This document shows positions 8,058-16,402 of a stretch of DNA of 64,000 nucleotides, piece after piece (positions within the stretch are counted from its first letter, which is position 1; each line of letters begins with the position of its first letter). The notes below the pieces were generated by a model. It did no database searches and was not told the origin of the DNA. It saw only the letters and a program-made list of their open reading frames with translations. A program made the position numbers and the translations under genes. The stretch comes from UTCHB3 sp964371075 (GTDB lineage Bacteria; Bacteroidota; Ignavibacteria; Ignavibacteriales; Ignavibacteriaceae). The stretch is taken from assembly GCA_964371075.1 (NCBI GenBank), contig CAYJKN010000002.1, forward strand, positions 62,001 through 126,000, given 5' to 3'.

Positions 8058-9470
8058 ATGATTAATTCTCAAAATCTCGCTCACAGCACCCAAAAGGATG
8101 CCGATTCTGTCTGGAGAGAATGCCTCGAACATATTAGACCCCAGGTTCCTGTGATGACATTCAACACCTGGTTCCTCCCTATTAAACCAATTGGGTTAAA
8201 GGGGGACTCTTTGACAATACAACTACCCAACAACTTTTTCTACGAATGGATCGCAGAAAGATACAATACCCACATGAGCAAAAGCATCAAAGATGTTATG
8301 GGTATAAACGGTAAAATTGAATATATAGTTGTAAACGAAGATGTGTCTGAAATGGAAGAGCCCGTTCCCCAGTCGGTCTCCCGTATCATGGTTGATCCGG
8401 CTTCGTTAATTGATCCCGAAGAGGATTTTGAAGTTTTTGAGACAAACATCAACAATAAATATACATTTGATACTTTTATAAAAGGGGAGTCGAACCAGCT
8501 TGCACGGGCAGCTGCCTATGCAATAAGTGAAAATCCCGGTGGTACATCCTTTAACCCTCTCTTTATCTATGGAGGAGTGGGATTGGGTAAAACACATCTC
8601 ATTCATGCCATCGGCAATGCTGTGATGAAAAATAACCGGGCTAAAAAAGTACATTACATCTCGGCTGACCGTTTTACTGTAAAATTTGTTGATGCCATCC
8701 AGGAAAACAAAAAACAACAGTTTACTGCTCTTTTTCAAAAACTTGATGTTTTGATTATTGATGACATTCAGTTTCTTGCAGGTAAAGAAAAAACACTTGA
8801 TGAGTTTTTTCTAATTTTTAATACACTGCATCAATCTGGAAAACAGATAGTTCTTACCAGTGACCGACCGCCTAAAGAATTAAAAGGTATTAACGAAAGA
8901 CTTATATCAAGATTTAACTGGGGTCTTACAACTGACATCCAACCACCCGATTTTGAAACCAGGCTTGCGATCCTGAACAAAAAGGCTGAGAACTACAGCA
9001 TCAAACTCACCGGAGAGATGCTCGATTATATTGCAACCCATATCACTTCCAATATTAGAGAATTAGAAGGTGTACTCCTTAAACTTCTCGCAAAAATTTC
9101 TTTTGGTCCTAATGAACTGAGTTTTGATCTCATTAAAAAAGTCGTTCGAGACATTTCAACCACCAAAAAGGTTAATATCGGTATTGATGTCATTACCAAA
9201 GTGGTTTGTGAACACATGAAAGTGGATGAGAAAAAAATCCGGGACAAAACAAGAAAAAAAGAGATAGCTGAAGCCCGGCAAATTTCGATGTATCTCAGTA
9301 AAATGATGACCAATTCCACACTCAAGATGATTGGTCTGCACTTTGGAGGAAGAGATCATTCCACTGTAATTCATGCAGTCACTGAAATAGAAAATCAGAT
9401 TAACACCAATTCAAGATTTAAAGATCAGGTTGACGAGATAAAAAACAAGGTTGAATTGTTGTGTTCATAA
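8058..9470 (+). CDS. dnaA: Chromosomal replication initiator DnaA
   Basis: AAA+ protein that binds DnaA boxes and melts the origin. The 470 residues show domain I (VWRECLEHIRPQVPVMTFNTWF), a short acidic linker, the AAA+ domain with Walker A GGVGLGKTHL and Walker B LIIDDIQFLAGKE, and domain IV with the DNA-binding signature GGRDHSTVIHA near the C-terminus. Length is typical. No Shine-Dalgarno sequence precedes the ATG; instead a DnaA box and a promoter-like motif abut it. dnaN is not adjacent but about 5.8 kb away, after phosphate-transport genes and sppA. Confidence 0.98.
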   Translation: MINSQNLAHSTQKDADSVWRECLEHIRPQVPVMTFNTWFLPIKPIGLKGDSLTIQLPNNFFYEWIAERYNTHMSKSIKDVMGINGKIEYIVVNEDVSEMEEPVPQSVSRIMVDPASLIDPEEDFEVFETNINNKYTFDTFIKGESNQLARAAAYAISENPGGTSFNPLFIYGGVGLGKTHLIHAIGNAVMKNNRAKKVHYISADRFTVKFVDAIQENKKQQFTALFQKLDVLIIDDIQFLAGKEKTLDEFFLIFNTLHQSGKQIVLTSDRPPKELKGINERLISRFNWGLTTDIQPPDFETRLAILNKKAENYSIKLTGEMLDYIATHITSNIRELEGVLLKLLAKISFGPNELSFDLIKKVVRDISTTKKVNIGIDVITKVVCEHMKVDEKKIRDKTRKKEIAEARQISMYLSKMMTNSTLKMIGLHFGGRDHSTVIHAVTEIENQINTNSRFKDQVDEIKNKVELLCS

Positions 9471-9779
9471 CTTGTTAACGAACTGTGGATAACTCAGATT
9501 TATCTTGTGGATAAGTATGAGATATACACACAATGTTGGTAACACGATTTCGGAGTTATATTTGTCAACGATATTAGCGTCTCAACTTCACATACTAAAT
9601 CGTTTTTAAATAGGGAGTTAAGTAAGTTATCCACTTATCAACACGAATACATATATATCATATATTTAAATAAATACTATATATATTATTTAGCGTGTTA
9701 ACAATTTATTAATATAACGCTTTTTCTATGCAGAAATAATTAAACCGTATATTTGCAACGAAAAAAAACAGGAATAGTA
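9471..9779. other. oriC: Origin region, downstream half: DnaA boxes and AT-rich unwinding tract
   Basis: Perfect DnaA boxes (TGTGGATAA) lie at 9484-9492 and 9506-9514, and two single-mismatch, opposite-orientation boxes (TTATCCACT 9627-9635; TTATCAACA 9635-9643) sit directly before a nearly pure A/T stretch at about 9645-9720 rich in TATATA steps, a good candidate duplex unwinding element. With the upstream cluster this gives a bipartite origin around dnaA. Confidence 0.78.
9748..9755 (+). promoter_or_regulatory. TATATTTG promoter-like element before the DUF47/pit genes
   Basis: Matches the Bacteroidota -7 consensus TAnnTTTG about 25 bp upstream of the ATG at 9780. No convincing -33 TTG was found, so the call is weak. 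Confidence 0.3.
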
Positions 9780-10400
9780 ATGTTTAAGAAGTTTTTACCA
9801 AAAGAAGAATCATATTTTGAAGATTTTCAAGAGATGATGAGGATTACAGTTGAGATGGGTAAAATATCAAGAGATTTTTATTCATCTGAGGTATATGATA
9901 CAGAGATATTTAAACAAATAAAACCCCACGAAAAGACCTGTGACGAAATTGCTACTGCTGCAATTAAAAGACTTAACGATACATTTATAACCCCTTTCGA
10001 TCGTGAAGACATTTTCACCCTCATAAAAAAAATAAACGACATTAGTGCCATTCTACTCGCCTCAACCATCAGAGTTAATACATTTAATATTCATAAAAAA
10101 GTTATCGGTGCCGGGGAAATGGCAGACATTGTTTATAATCAAACTATTATTTTAAAAGATATTTTAGATAAATTAGATAAATATGGTGATGATTATACCC
10201 AATTGACCGAGATAAGAAAACTGGAATCAGAAGCGGATAAAATTTATAGAGAATCGTTAAAACAACTCTTCCAGGATGATAGTGCAAATGCTCTTGAGGT
10301 TATTAAAAATAAAGAGATTTTGGATCAACTTGAAAAAGCTGCGGACAAATGTCAAACTTGTGTGAATGTGATACAATCAATTCTTATCAAGAATTCCTGA
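9780..10400 (+). CDS. DUF47 family (PhoU-like) protein, Pit accessory
   Basis: A 206-residue all-helical protein of the DUF47/TIGR00153 family, distantly related to PhoU, which is typically encoded beside Pit phosphate permeases and thought to regulate them. Visible features are the N-terminal FKKFLPKEESYFEDF, repeated helix motifs with acidic metal-binding-type residues (KTCDEIATAAIKRLNDTFITPFDREDIF) and KLESEADKIYRESL. I chose the ATG at 9780 with AGGAA just upstream; the frame is open to a TTG at 9753 that lies within the promoter-like TATATTTG. It precedes pit by 33 bp. Confidence 0.92.
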   Translation: MFKKFLPKEESYFEDFQEMMRITVEMGKISRDFYSSEVYDTEIFKQIKPHEKTCDEIATAAIKRLNDTFITPFDREDIFTLIKKINDISAILLASTIRVNTFNIHKKVIGAGEMADIVYNQTIILKDILDKLDKYGDDYTQLTEIRKLESEADKIYRESLKQLFQDDSANALEVIKNKEILDQLEKAADKCQTCVNVIQSILIKNS

Positions 10401-10433
10401 CTTTAACAATCTGACTTTTTAAGGAAAAATCCG

Positions 10434-11429
10434 GTGGATTATACACTATTCTCCCTAATATTTATAATATTCCTTGCATTGGCATTCGATTTTATAAACG
10501 GTTTTCATGATGCAGCCAACTCGATAGCCACGGTTGTTTCTACCAGAGTTCTATCTCCAAAATATGCGGTTATCTGGGCAGCCTTTTTTAATTTTGTCGC
10601 TTTTCTTGTGCTCGGTCTCCATGTTGCAAACACCATCGGAAAAGGAATAATAGAACCACATGTGGTTGATCTCACCGTAATAGGAAGTGGATTAACAGCA
10701 GCTATTATTTGGAACCTCGCCACTTGGTGGTTTGGAATACCGTCAAGTTCTTCTCATACGATGATTGGGGGGCTCGTGGGAGCCGCCATAACCAAGGCAG
10801 GATTTACTGCAGTATTTGCATCGTCAGTTATTAAAATTATAGTCTTTATTTTCGTTGCTCCGATGATAGGAATTTTTGTAGCCTACTTTTTTTCTTTATT
10901 AGTTTTATACATCTGTAGAAATTTTGCTCCGAGAAAAGTGGATAAGGTATTCAGAAAACTTCAACTTTTGTCTTCGGCAGCTTATAGTTTGGGTCATGGT
11001 TCAAACGATGCCCAAAAAATGATGGGGGTTATTTTTATGGCTCTTACAACAACAGGTTATCTGGGCCACCACGAAGAAATTCCTTTGTGGGTTGTTCTCT
11101 CATGCCATGCTGCCATAGCTTTAGGAACACTCTCTGGAGGATGGCGAATTGTTAAAACGATGGGACAAAAAATAACCAAACTTCGTCCTTTTGAAGGATT
11201 TACAGCAGAAACTGCCGGTGCTCTTACACTTTTTGGAACTGCACTTTTAGGCATTCCGGTAAGTACCACTCATACAATTACAGGTTCAATAATTGGATCC
11301 GGAATAACAAAAAGATTAAGTGCTGTTAAATGGCAGGTAACTTATGATTTGATTCTTGCGTGGGTGTTAACAATTCCGGTGACAGCTATCATTGCTTCGA
11401 TTATTTATTTTATTTTTAACCTCTTTTAG
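10434..11429 (+). CDS. pit: Inorganic phosphate transporter, PiT family
   Basis: Cation-coupled low-affinity phosphate permease in the inner membrane. The 331-residue sequence has the duplicated PiT signatures: GFHDAANSIATVVSTR near the N-terminus and LGHGSNDAQKMMGVI at about residue 185, plus two SSSHTMIGG/STTHTITGS motifs in the inverted halves and about ten hydrophobic helices. The start is a GTG at 10434 preceded by AAGGAA. It is transcribed with the DUF47 accessory gene and is followed by a strong bidirectional hairpin terminator. Confidence 0.95.
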   Translation: MDYTLFSLIFIIFLALAFDFINGFHDAANSIATVVSTRVLSPKYAVIWAAFFNFVAFLVLGLHVANTIGKGIIEPHVVDLTVIGSGLTAAIIWNLATWWFGIPSSSSHTMIGGLVGAAITKAGFTAVFASSVIKIIVFIFVAPMIGIFVAYFFSLLVLYICRNFAPRKVDKVFRKLQLLSSAAYSLGHGSNDAQKMMGVIFMALTTTGYLGHHEEIPLWVVLSCHAAIALGTLSGGWRIVKTMGQKITKLRPFEGFTAETAGALTLFGTALLGIPVSTTHTITGSIIGSGITKRLSAVKWQVTYDLILAWVLTIPVTAIIASIIYFIFNLF

Positions 11430-11435
11430 ATATCA

Positions 11436-11482
11436 AAAGGGAAGAACAGTCAGGTAAATTGACCTGTTCCTCCCTTTATAAA
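11436..11482. terminator. Bidirectional terminator between pit and sppA
   Basis: A 14-bp stem with one mismatch: left arm 11436-11449 (AAAGGGAAGAACAG) pairs with right arm 11464-11477 (CTGTTCCTCCCTTT). It lies between two convergent stop codons. Confidence 0.8.
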
Positions 11483-11498
11483 TTAGAAATTAAAAATA

Positions 11499-13901
11499 CT
11501 ATTTTGTTAAATCCATGAACTCATCGGGTAACAAAAATAGAGGTAAACCATTAAATTCAAGCCGGAGCTTTAAATCTTTGATAAACTCACTGCTCTCAAT
11601 TGACGGAATTTTAGGAATACCCAAAAGTGAACCAAAATCGAAAAGTGGTTGATCAGGGAATTCAACTATTTCATATTTGTCTATTCCGGCTTTTTTTGCA
11701 GCAATTTTAATTGCATCATTTAAACCACCCAAAACATCAACAAGTCCATTGTTTAATCCATCAATTCCTGACCAGACTCTTCCCTGGGCAATAGCTTCGA
11801 TTTCATCAACACTTCTGTTTCTACCGGCGGCAACCTTTCCTTTAAATGATTCGTATTCACCAATAAAAAACTCTTTTACAGCGTTTTTTTCTTCTACGGT
11901 CATGTTTCGATGAGGAATAGTAATTCCAAGTAATGGAATAGTAATCCCGGTAAAAAGATCAGCTTTGTCACCCTTGGAAACCTGATCTGCGGTAAGTCCT
12001 GTCCAATCAGATAATCCTTTGTTGTAATACCATCCACCTATAACACCAATTGAGCCGGTGATGGTGTTGGGCGCCGCAAGAATAGTGTCAGCATACATCG
12101 AGAGCCAATAACCCCCTGATGCTGCAACTGAGCCCTGTGAAACGATAACAGGTTTGTGTTTTGCATATTTTTTTAGACCATCAGCAATATAGTCTGATGC
12201 TTTGCCATCACCACCGGGTGAATCAACTCTAAGAACAATAGCTTTAATATCATTATTTGCAGCTGCAGCTCTTACATCATTGATGAGTCGGCGAGCCGTT
12301 ATCCCTTCATCCATGGCACAGGCACCAATCGCATAAATTACAGCAATTTTATTCTTTTTACCCCAAAGATTATCATCAGGAAGGAATTTATTACTGCTTG
12401 ATGCAAGACTTTTAAGCGAGATGGAAGAATTGACAAGTCCCTCAAATATTTTTTCAAGATCATCATACCTTGCCAGAGTATCCACTAATCCCAGTTTGAC
12501 AGCATCCCTGGAACTGATCAACACTTTGTTATTTATGATGTCATCAAAAGATGAAGTGAGGCCCGGGCGGGAAGACAAAATATCGCTTTTTGCAAGATCA
12601 TAAAAGTCATCCACGAGGGCTTGTCTTTGTTCCTTGTCAGCTTCACTTGCTTTATCTCTGGATAAAACTTCCATTGCGGATTTATACTTAAAAAATCTCC
12701 ACTCATCAAATCCGACTCCAAGTTTATCGAGTGTCCCTTTCATGTATGTTTTTCCGGCAGAGTATCCGGGAAGTTGTATAGCAGAGACGGGATCCATAAC
12801 AATTTTGTCGGCAACAGAAGCAAAATGATAGAGGTCCATTCCCCCACCATCGATATAGATAACAACCTTTTTACCTGTTTTTTGTAAAGATTTAAGTTCT
12901 TCCCTTAATTCCCAAAGCATTTCACGGTTTATATTACAACCCGAAAGATTAAGAATTACACCTTTGTAAGTGTCATTGTTTTTAACATCATCTATATTTT
13001 GAAGTGCGTCTATTAATGTATTGGAGCCATCAAAAAGTTTGTATTTCTGATACTTAAGACCTCCATACAAATTCTGAATAGCAACATTTGATTTCTGAAA
13101 AACAGAAAGGAAATTACGATCCTGGGAGCCGATGCGGAGTCCATAAGTTTGTGATCCAATCTTTCCATCATCCCTAAGATTGCTGTGCGAAAACAACGAA
13201 ATCCCTCCAAGCCCAATCTGTAAACCGGCGGACATTGTTTTATTTTCAAAATATCTAAAAACAGCACGAAGTCCGGGGAGAGGTTCAACAGCAATTCCGG
13301 CTGCCCAGCGGTTTTTTATCGGATTGTTTTCAGACTGAAGTATATAATCAAAAAAACCGGAAACTTTTTCGTCACCAAAAGGTCTGATTGCAGCGGAAAA
13401 AACGCCTTCATTCATATCTTTTGACTGGTGAAAGACCCCAAGAACTGAAAGTGACAAATATTTAACCGGACGGGAAAATGCTCCCACCTGCCAAAAATTA
13501 TCTCTTGCGAAAAAAGATTTATCACCGTTGGACCAACCGTACCCGGCGCCAATTGCAAATCCCTCATCACCCATTGAGAGATTTATACCATAATCGTTAA
13601 CTCTCCGTCCACTTTCTCGCTCCTGATTAAAATAAAAACTGAAGCCTTTTGACGCGGTAACAAAACCCCATCTCGAAAATTTTGAATCTTCAACAGGCGA
13701 GCTGCCAAAAATTGTAATATCATTTCCTTTAAAAGCGGAAAGGAAAGCAGGATTATCGTAGCCATAGAGTCCATACCTCATTGCCCCGGCAGAAGTGGCG
13801 GAAATGTCGGTCCGGGAGAAATATGATGAACCAAATGGTTGGGAGAAAACGGTAGAGGCTGAGACAAAACTGATAACAATTAAAACTATCAAACGTCGCA
13901 T
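11499..13901 (-). CDS. sppA: Signal peptide peptidase SppA (67K type) with N-terminal beta-rich extension
   Basis: Ser/Lys protease of the SppA family that degrades cleaved signal peptides. The 800-residue product has a signal peptide (about residues 1-20, ending STVFSQ), then about 250 residues of alternating aromatic/glycine strands resembling an outer-membrane barrel, then the double SppA domain. The catalytic lysine lies in KYKSAM (about residue 407) and the serine in VAASGGYW (about 595), so both residues are intact. E. coli SppA is 618 residues and lacks the barrel-like part; the extension suggests an outer-membrane-linked form. Monocistronic, convergent with pit. Confidence 0.9.
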   Translation of the reverse strand: MRRLIVLIVISFVSASTVFSQPFGSSYFSRTDISATSAGAMRYGLYGYDNPAFLSAFKGNDITIFGSSPVEDSKFSRWGFVTASKGFSFYFNQERESGRRVNDYGINLSMGDEGFAIGAGYGWSNGDKSFFARDNFWQVGAFSRPVKYLSLSVLGVFHQSKDMNEGVFSAAIRPFGDEKVSGFFDYILQSENNPIKNRWAAGIAVEPLPGLRAVFRYFENKTMSAGLQIGLGGISLFSHSNLRDDGKIGSQTYGLRIGSQDRNFLSVFQKSNVAIQNLYGGLKYQKYKLFDGSNTLIDALQNIDDVKNNDTYKGVILNLSGCNINREMLWELREELKSLQKTGKKVVIYIDGGGMDLYHFASVADKIVMDPVSAIQLPGYSAGKTYMKGTLDKLGVGFDEWRFFKYKSAMEVLSRDKASEADKEQRQALVDDFYDLAKSDILSSRPGLTSSFDDIINNKVLISSRDAVKLGLVDTLARYDDLEKIFEGLVNSSISLKSLASSSNKFLPDDNLWGKKNKIAVIYAIGACAMDEGITARRLINDVRAAAANNDIKAIVLRVDSPGGDGKASDYIADGLKKYAKHKPVIVSQGSVAASGGYWLSMYADTILAAPNTITGSIGVIGGWYYNKGLSDWTGLTADQVSKGDKADLFTGITIPLLGITIPHRNMTVEEKNAVKEFFIGEYESFKGKVAAGRNRSVDEIEAIAQGRVWSGIDGLNNGLVDVLGGLNDAIKIAAKKAGIDKYEIVEFPDQPLFDFGSLLGIPKIPSIESSEFIKDLKLRLEFNGLPLFLLPDEFMDLTK

Positions 13902-14000
13902 TTTTTAACCTTGTAAATGGAAGATATTAATCGGTAAACTTAGGAATTTAGGTCAGAGAAAAAAAGAGCCGGAGGCGTTATTCATCATTTATTAGACCCG

Positions 14001-14100
14001 TTTAAGTAAATCAAGAATTTTTATATTTTACTTTCCGCCCTTAAAGTAAATTATAAATATTTATATTTTCCATTTTGGCTTTAAAGTAAAATATAAATCA
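14001..14100. repeat. Three 40-bp-periodic AT-rich elements with a 15-bp exact inverted repeat
   Basis: TTWAAGTAAA recurs at 14001, 14041 and 14081, exactly 40 bp apart. TTTATATTTTACTTT at 14020-14034 is the exact reverse complement of 14083-14097. They lie 64-163 bp upstream of the outer-membrane protein gene at 14164 and look like regulator sites. Confidence 0.55.
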
Positions 14101-14110
14101 GGTGAATTGA

Positions 14111-14126
14111 CTTTTATCGATAAAAG
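14111..14126. promoter_or_regulatory. Perfect 16-bp palindrome CTTTTATCGATAAAAG
   Basis: Fully self-complementary sequence 38 bp upstream of the start at 14164, directly preceded by TTGA. Position and symmetry suggest an operator for a dimeric regulator. Confidence 0.45.
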
Positions 14127-14163
14127 AAATCAATTATCTTGTTTTTTTGATAAGGAGTTCTTT

Positions 14164-15048
14164 ATGGCAAGATTTCAAACATTTCCGGTAGTCTCTCTCT
14201 TTTTTGTTTTACTCTTCTCGAATACAAATGTGTTCTCACAATGTTCGGATGCAGGGGTTTGTTCAGTTGGTGGACACTCGGATGGAACACATTCAAACAA
14301 CATCTCTCTTACATATATTCTTGGGGGTAGTGGTAAACCTGAAAGTGTAACTTTTCATACTTTAAACCTCTCCGGAGGGTTTAATCTTGGAGGGGGATAT
14401 CAAGTTGATTTAAACCTCCCTTTTTCCACTCAGGCCGGGGAAAGTTTTTCAACTTCCGGTCTTGGTGATCTTTCAGTTATTGGCTCCAAGATTCATGAAG
14501 TGAGTAAAAACATTTCATTATTGTTTTCGCTGGGTTTTAAGTTACCAACAGGTGCCGTTCATCTCAAAAATGATGCTCCTCAAATTTATCAGTCAGGGTT
14601 GGGAACCTGGGATATCCTTGCCGGTGCGGGATTTATCTACAAACAATTCGATTTTTTGATAGGATTTCAAATACCTTTTGGCAGAAGTGAAAATAAAGAC
14701 ACAAGATTGCAAAGAGCCGCAGACTTAATGATTCGAGGAGGATACTCATATCCTTTTGGAGAGAGTGCCTTAAAACTTGAATTAATTGGAATCAAACGAC
14801 TCGGTCTCTCCTCCCGTTTATACATCCCTGATCCATGGTATTCCATCCTGGCCGGTACTGAAAGTTTTGTTGATGTTGATGGAAGTGATCAAACACAAGT
14901 CAATATTGGTTTAGGATTTGGCACAAAAATTAGCAGCAGAGTAAAATTTGATGTTTACGGTGCCATGCCACTTTTAAAGAGGGATAACAATATTGATGGT
15001 TTAAAAAGAGCATTCACTCTCAGCGCGGGGGTTGGGTATCTGTTTTAA
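14164..15048 (+). CDS. Predicted outer-membrane beta-barrel protein of unknown function
   Basis: A 294-residue protein with a Sec signal peptide (about residues 1-25, ending NVFSQ), a Cys/His-containing mature N-terminus (two Cys, then several His within about 20 residues) and then amphipathic glycine/aromatic strands to a final VGYLF, typical of an outer-membrane barrel. The start is fixed by AAGGAG seven bases upstream; the open frame extends to a TTG at 14107 inside the palindromic region and is not used. I do not recognise a characterised family. The Cys/His N-terminus may bind metal (inference). Spaced AT-rich repeats and a palindrome upstream suggest specific regulation. Confidence 0.75.
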   Translation: MARFQTFPVVSLFFVLLFSNTNVFSQCSDAGVCSVGGHSDGTHSNNISLTYILGGSGKPESVTFHTLNLSGGFNLGGGYQVDLNLPFSTQAGESFSTSGLGDLSVIGSKIHEVSKNISLLFSLGFKLPTGAVHLKNDAPQIYQSGLGTWDILAGAGFIYKQFDFLIGFQIPFGRSENKDTRLQRAADLMIRGGYSYPFGESALKLELIGIKRLGLSSRLYIPDPWYSILAGTESFVDVDGSDQTQVNIGLGFGTKISSRVKFDVYGAMPLLKRDNNIDGLKRAFTLSAGVGYLF

Positions 15049-15096
15049 AACCCACTGCAAAATCAATACAAAAGAGTCCTAAAATTTTTCTGAAAT

Positions 15097-15118
15097 GCCG
15101 GCGAGTAACACCGCCGGC
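15097..15118. repeat. GC-rich palindrome between outer-membrane protein gene and dnaN
   Basis: GCCGGCG (15097-15103) pairs perfectly with CGCCGGC (15112-15118). There is no T-run, so it is better called a REP-like hairpin than a terminator. It stands out in AT-rich surroundings. Confidence 0.5.
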
Positions 15119-15292
15119 CCACCCAAAATCAAGCAGTTAAAGAGGCAAACCATAAAAAACCCCTGCTCCAACGAAATTTTCTTGTTATAACCCCTTATAA
15201 GTTGAAAAAAATGCATGTTTATTGTGGGTGACTACAGCACTTATTTCCTCAAAATTTCGTATTTTTAAAATTCGGAAAAACAGGATATCATA

Positions 15293-16402
15293 ATGCAATT
15301 TACCATAAACAGTATAGCTTTCGACAAGCTGATAACAAAAGTACTCCCGGCTGTACCGCTGCGGACACCAATGCCCATCCTCGAGAACATTCTGGTTGAA
15401 TTTGGCGACGGTGAATTAACCCTTACTGCCAACGATCATGAAGTTGCGATTAGTGTAAAAGACCTCGTTACCTGCGATGGTTCTGCAAGATTTATTGTAA
15501 AAGGAAAACTTCTGAGTGATTTTGTTAAATCACTGGGAGATACGCAGATTCGTGTGGTTATTGAAGAGCAGAGAATTGTAATGAAAACCGATGTTGGTCA
15601 CTACAATTTTAATTATGCTTCCCCCGAAAACTTCCCGGGTTTCAGCAGAATTGCCACCGATAAAACTCTTGAAGTGGATGCAAAACTCCTTAAAAAAGCG
15701 TTACAGTCTGCCGTTTTTGCTGTGAGCAAAGACTCTGCAAGAGTTGCAATGACAGGGGTTCTCATCGACATGAAAGAAGATGGTACTCATTTTGTTGCCA
15801 CCGATGCCCATAAACTTGTTAAATTTTCAGCCACGGCATTAAAACATGATGAACCGATGGCAATTGTTATGCCCGGTAAAACAGTAAATATTCTCACAAA
15901 ACTTCTTGAAGACGGAACAGTTACTCTCAGTTATTCTACAAGTGGAATGCTTGTTGAAACAGGAAGTGCAAAACTTGTTTCCCGTCTCATCGAACATAAA
16001 TTCCCCGAATACAGCGCGGTAATTCCTCTGGACAGCCCAAACAAACTTACTATCAGCAAAGCACCATTTGCTTCGGCAACGAGAAGAATGCTTTTGTTAA
16101 GCAATAAAAATTTCCAATTGGTAAAAGTTACCCTTGATAAAGAGGAAATTCTGCTTAATACTGAGGATCAGGAAAGTGGATCAAAAGCTGATGAATCAGT
16201 TCCGGCAAACTATATCGGAGAAAAATTTACAATAGGATTCAAAACAGAATCACTGCTTGATTTGTTGAACAACATTAATTGTGATGATATGGTAGTTGAG
16301 TTGGTTTCACCCGCAAAAGCAGCTATTTTTAAACCGCTTAAACAGGATGAAAATGAGGATCTTTTAATGCTCCTCATGCCAACACGCTTAAATACTTTAT
16401 GA
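15293..16402 (+). CDS. dnaN: DNA polymerase III beta sliding clamp
   Basis: Ring-shaped processivity clamp for replication. The 369 residues fit the three-repeat clamp fold: N-terminal MQFTINSIAFDKLITKVLPAVP, a VVMPGKT-like segment (AIVMPGKTVNIL) at the domain 2-3 junction, and the conserved terminus DLLMLLMPTRLNTL. AGGA precedes the ATG. Its stop codon overlaps the recF start by 4 bp (ATGA), starting the dnaN-recF-dciA-gyrB-gyrA run. Confidence 0.97.
   Translation: MQFTINSIAFDKLITKVLPAVPLRTPMPILENILVEFGDGELTLTANDHEVAISVKDLVTCDGSARFIVKGKLLSDFVKSLGDTQIRVVIEEQRIVMKTDVGHYNFNYASPENFPGFSRIATDKTLEVDAKLLKKALQSAVFAVSKDSARVAMTGVLIDMKEDGTHFVATDAHKLVKFSATALKHDEPMAIVMPGKTVNILTKLLEDGTVTLSYSTSGMLVETGSAKLVSRLIEHKFPEYSAVIPLDSPNKLTISKAPFASATRRMLLLSNKNFQLVKVTLDKEEILLNTEDQESGSKADESVPANYIGEKFTIGFKTESLLDLLNNINCDDMVVELVSPAKAAIFKPLKQDENEDLLMLLMPTRLNTL

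Noticed and set aside
9641..9720. tRNA or small RNA gene in the AT-rich tract after dnaA
   Set aside because: No stem-loop set or TψC-like motif; the composition fits a duplex unwinding element.
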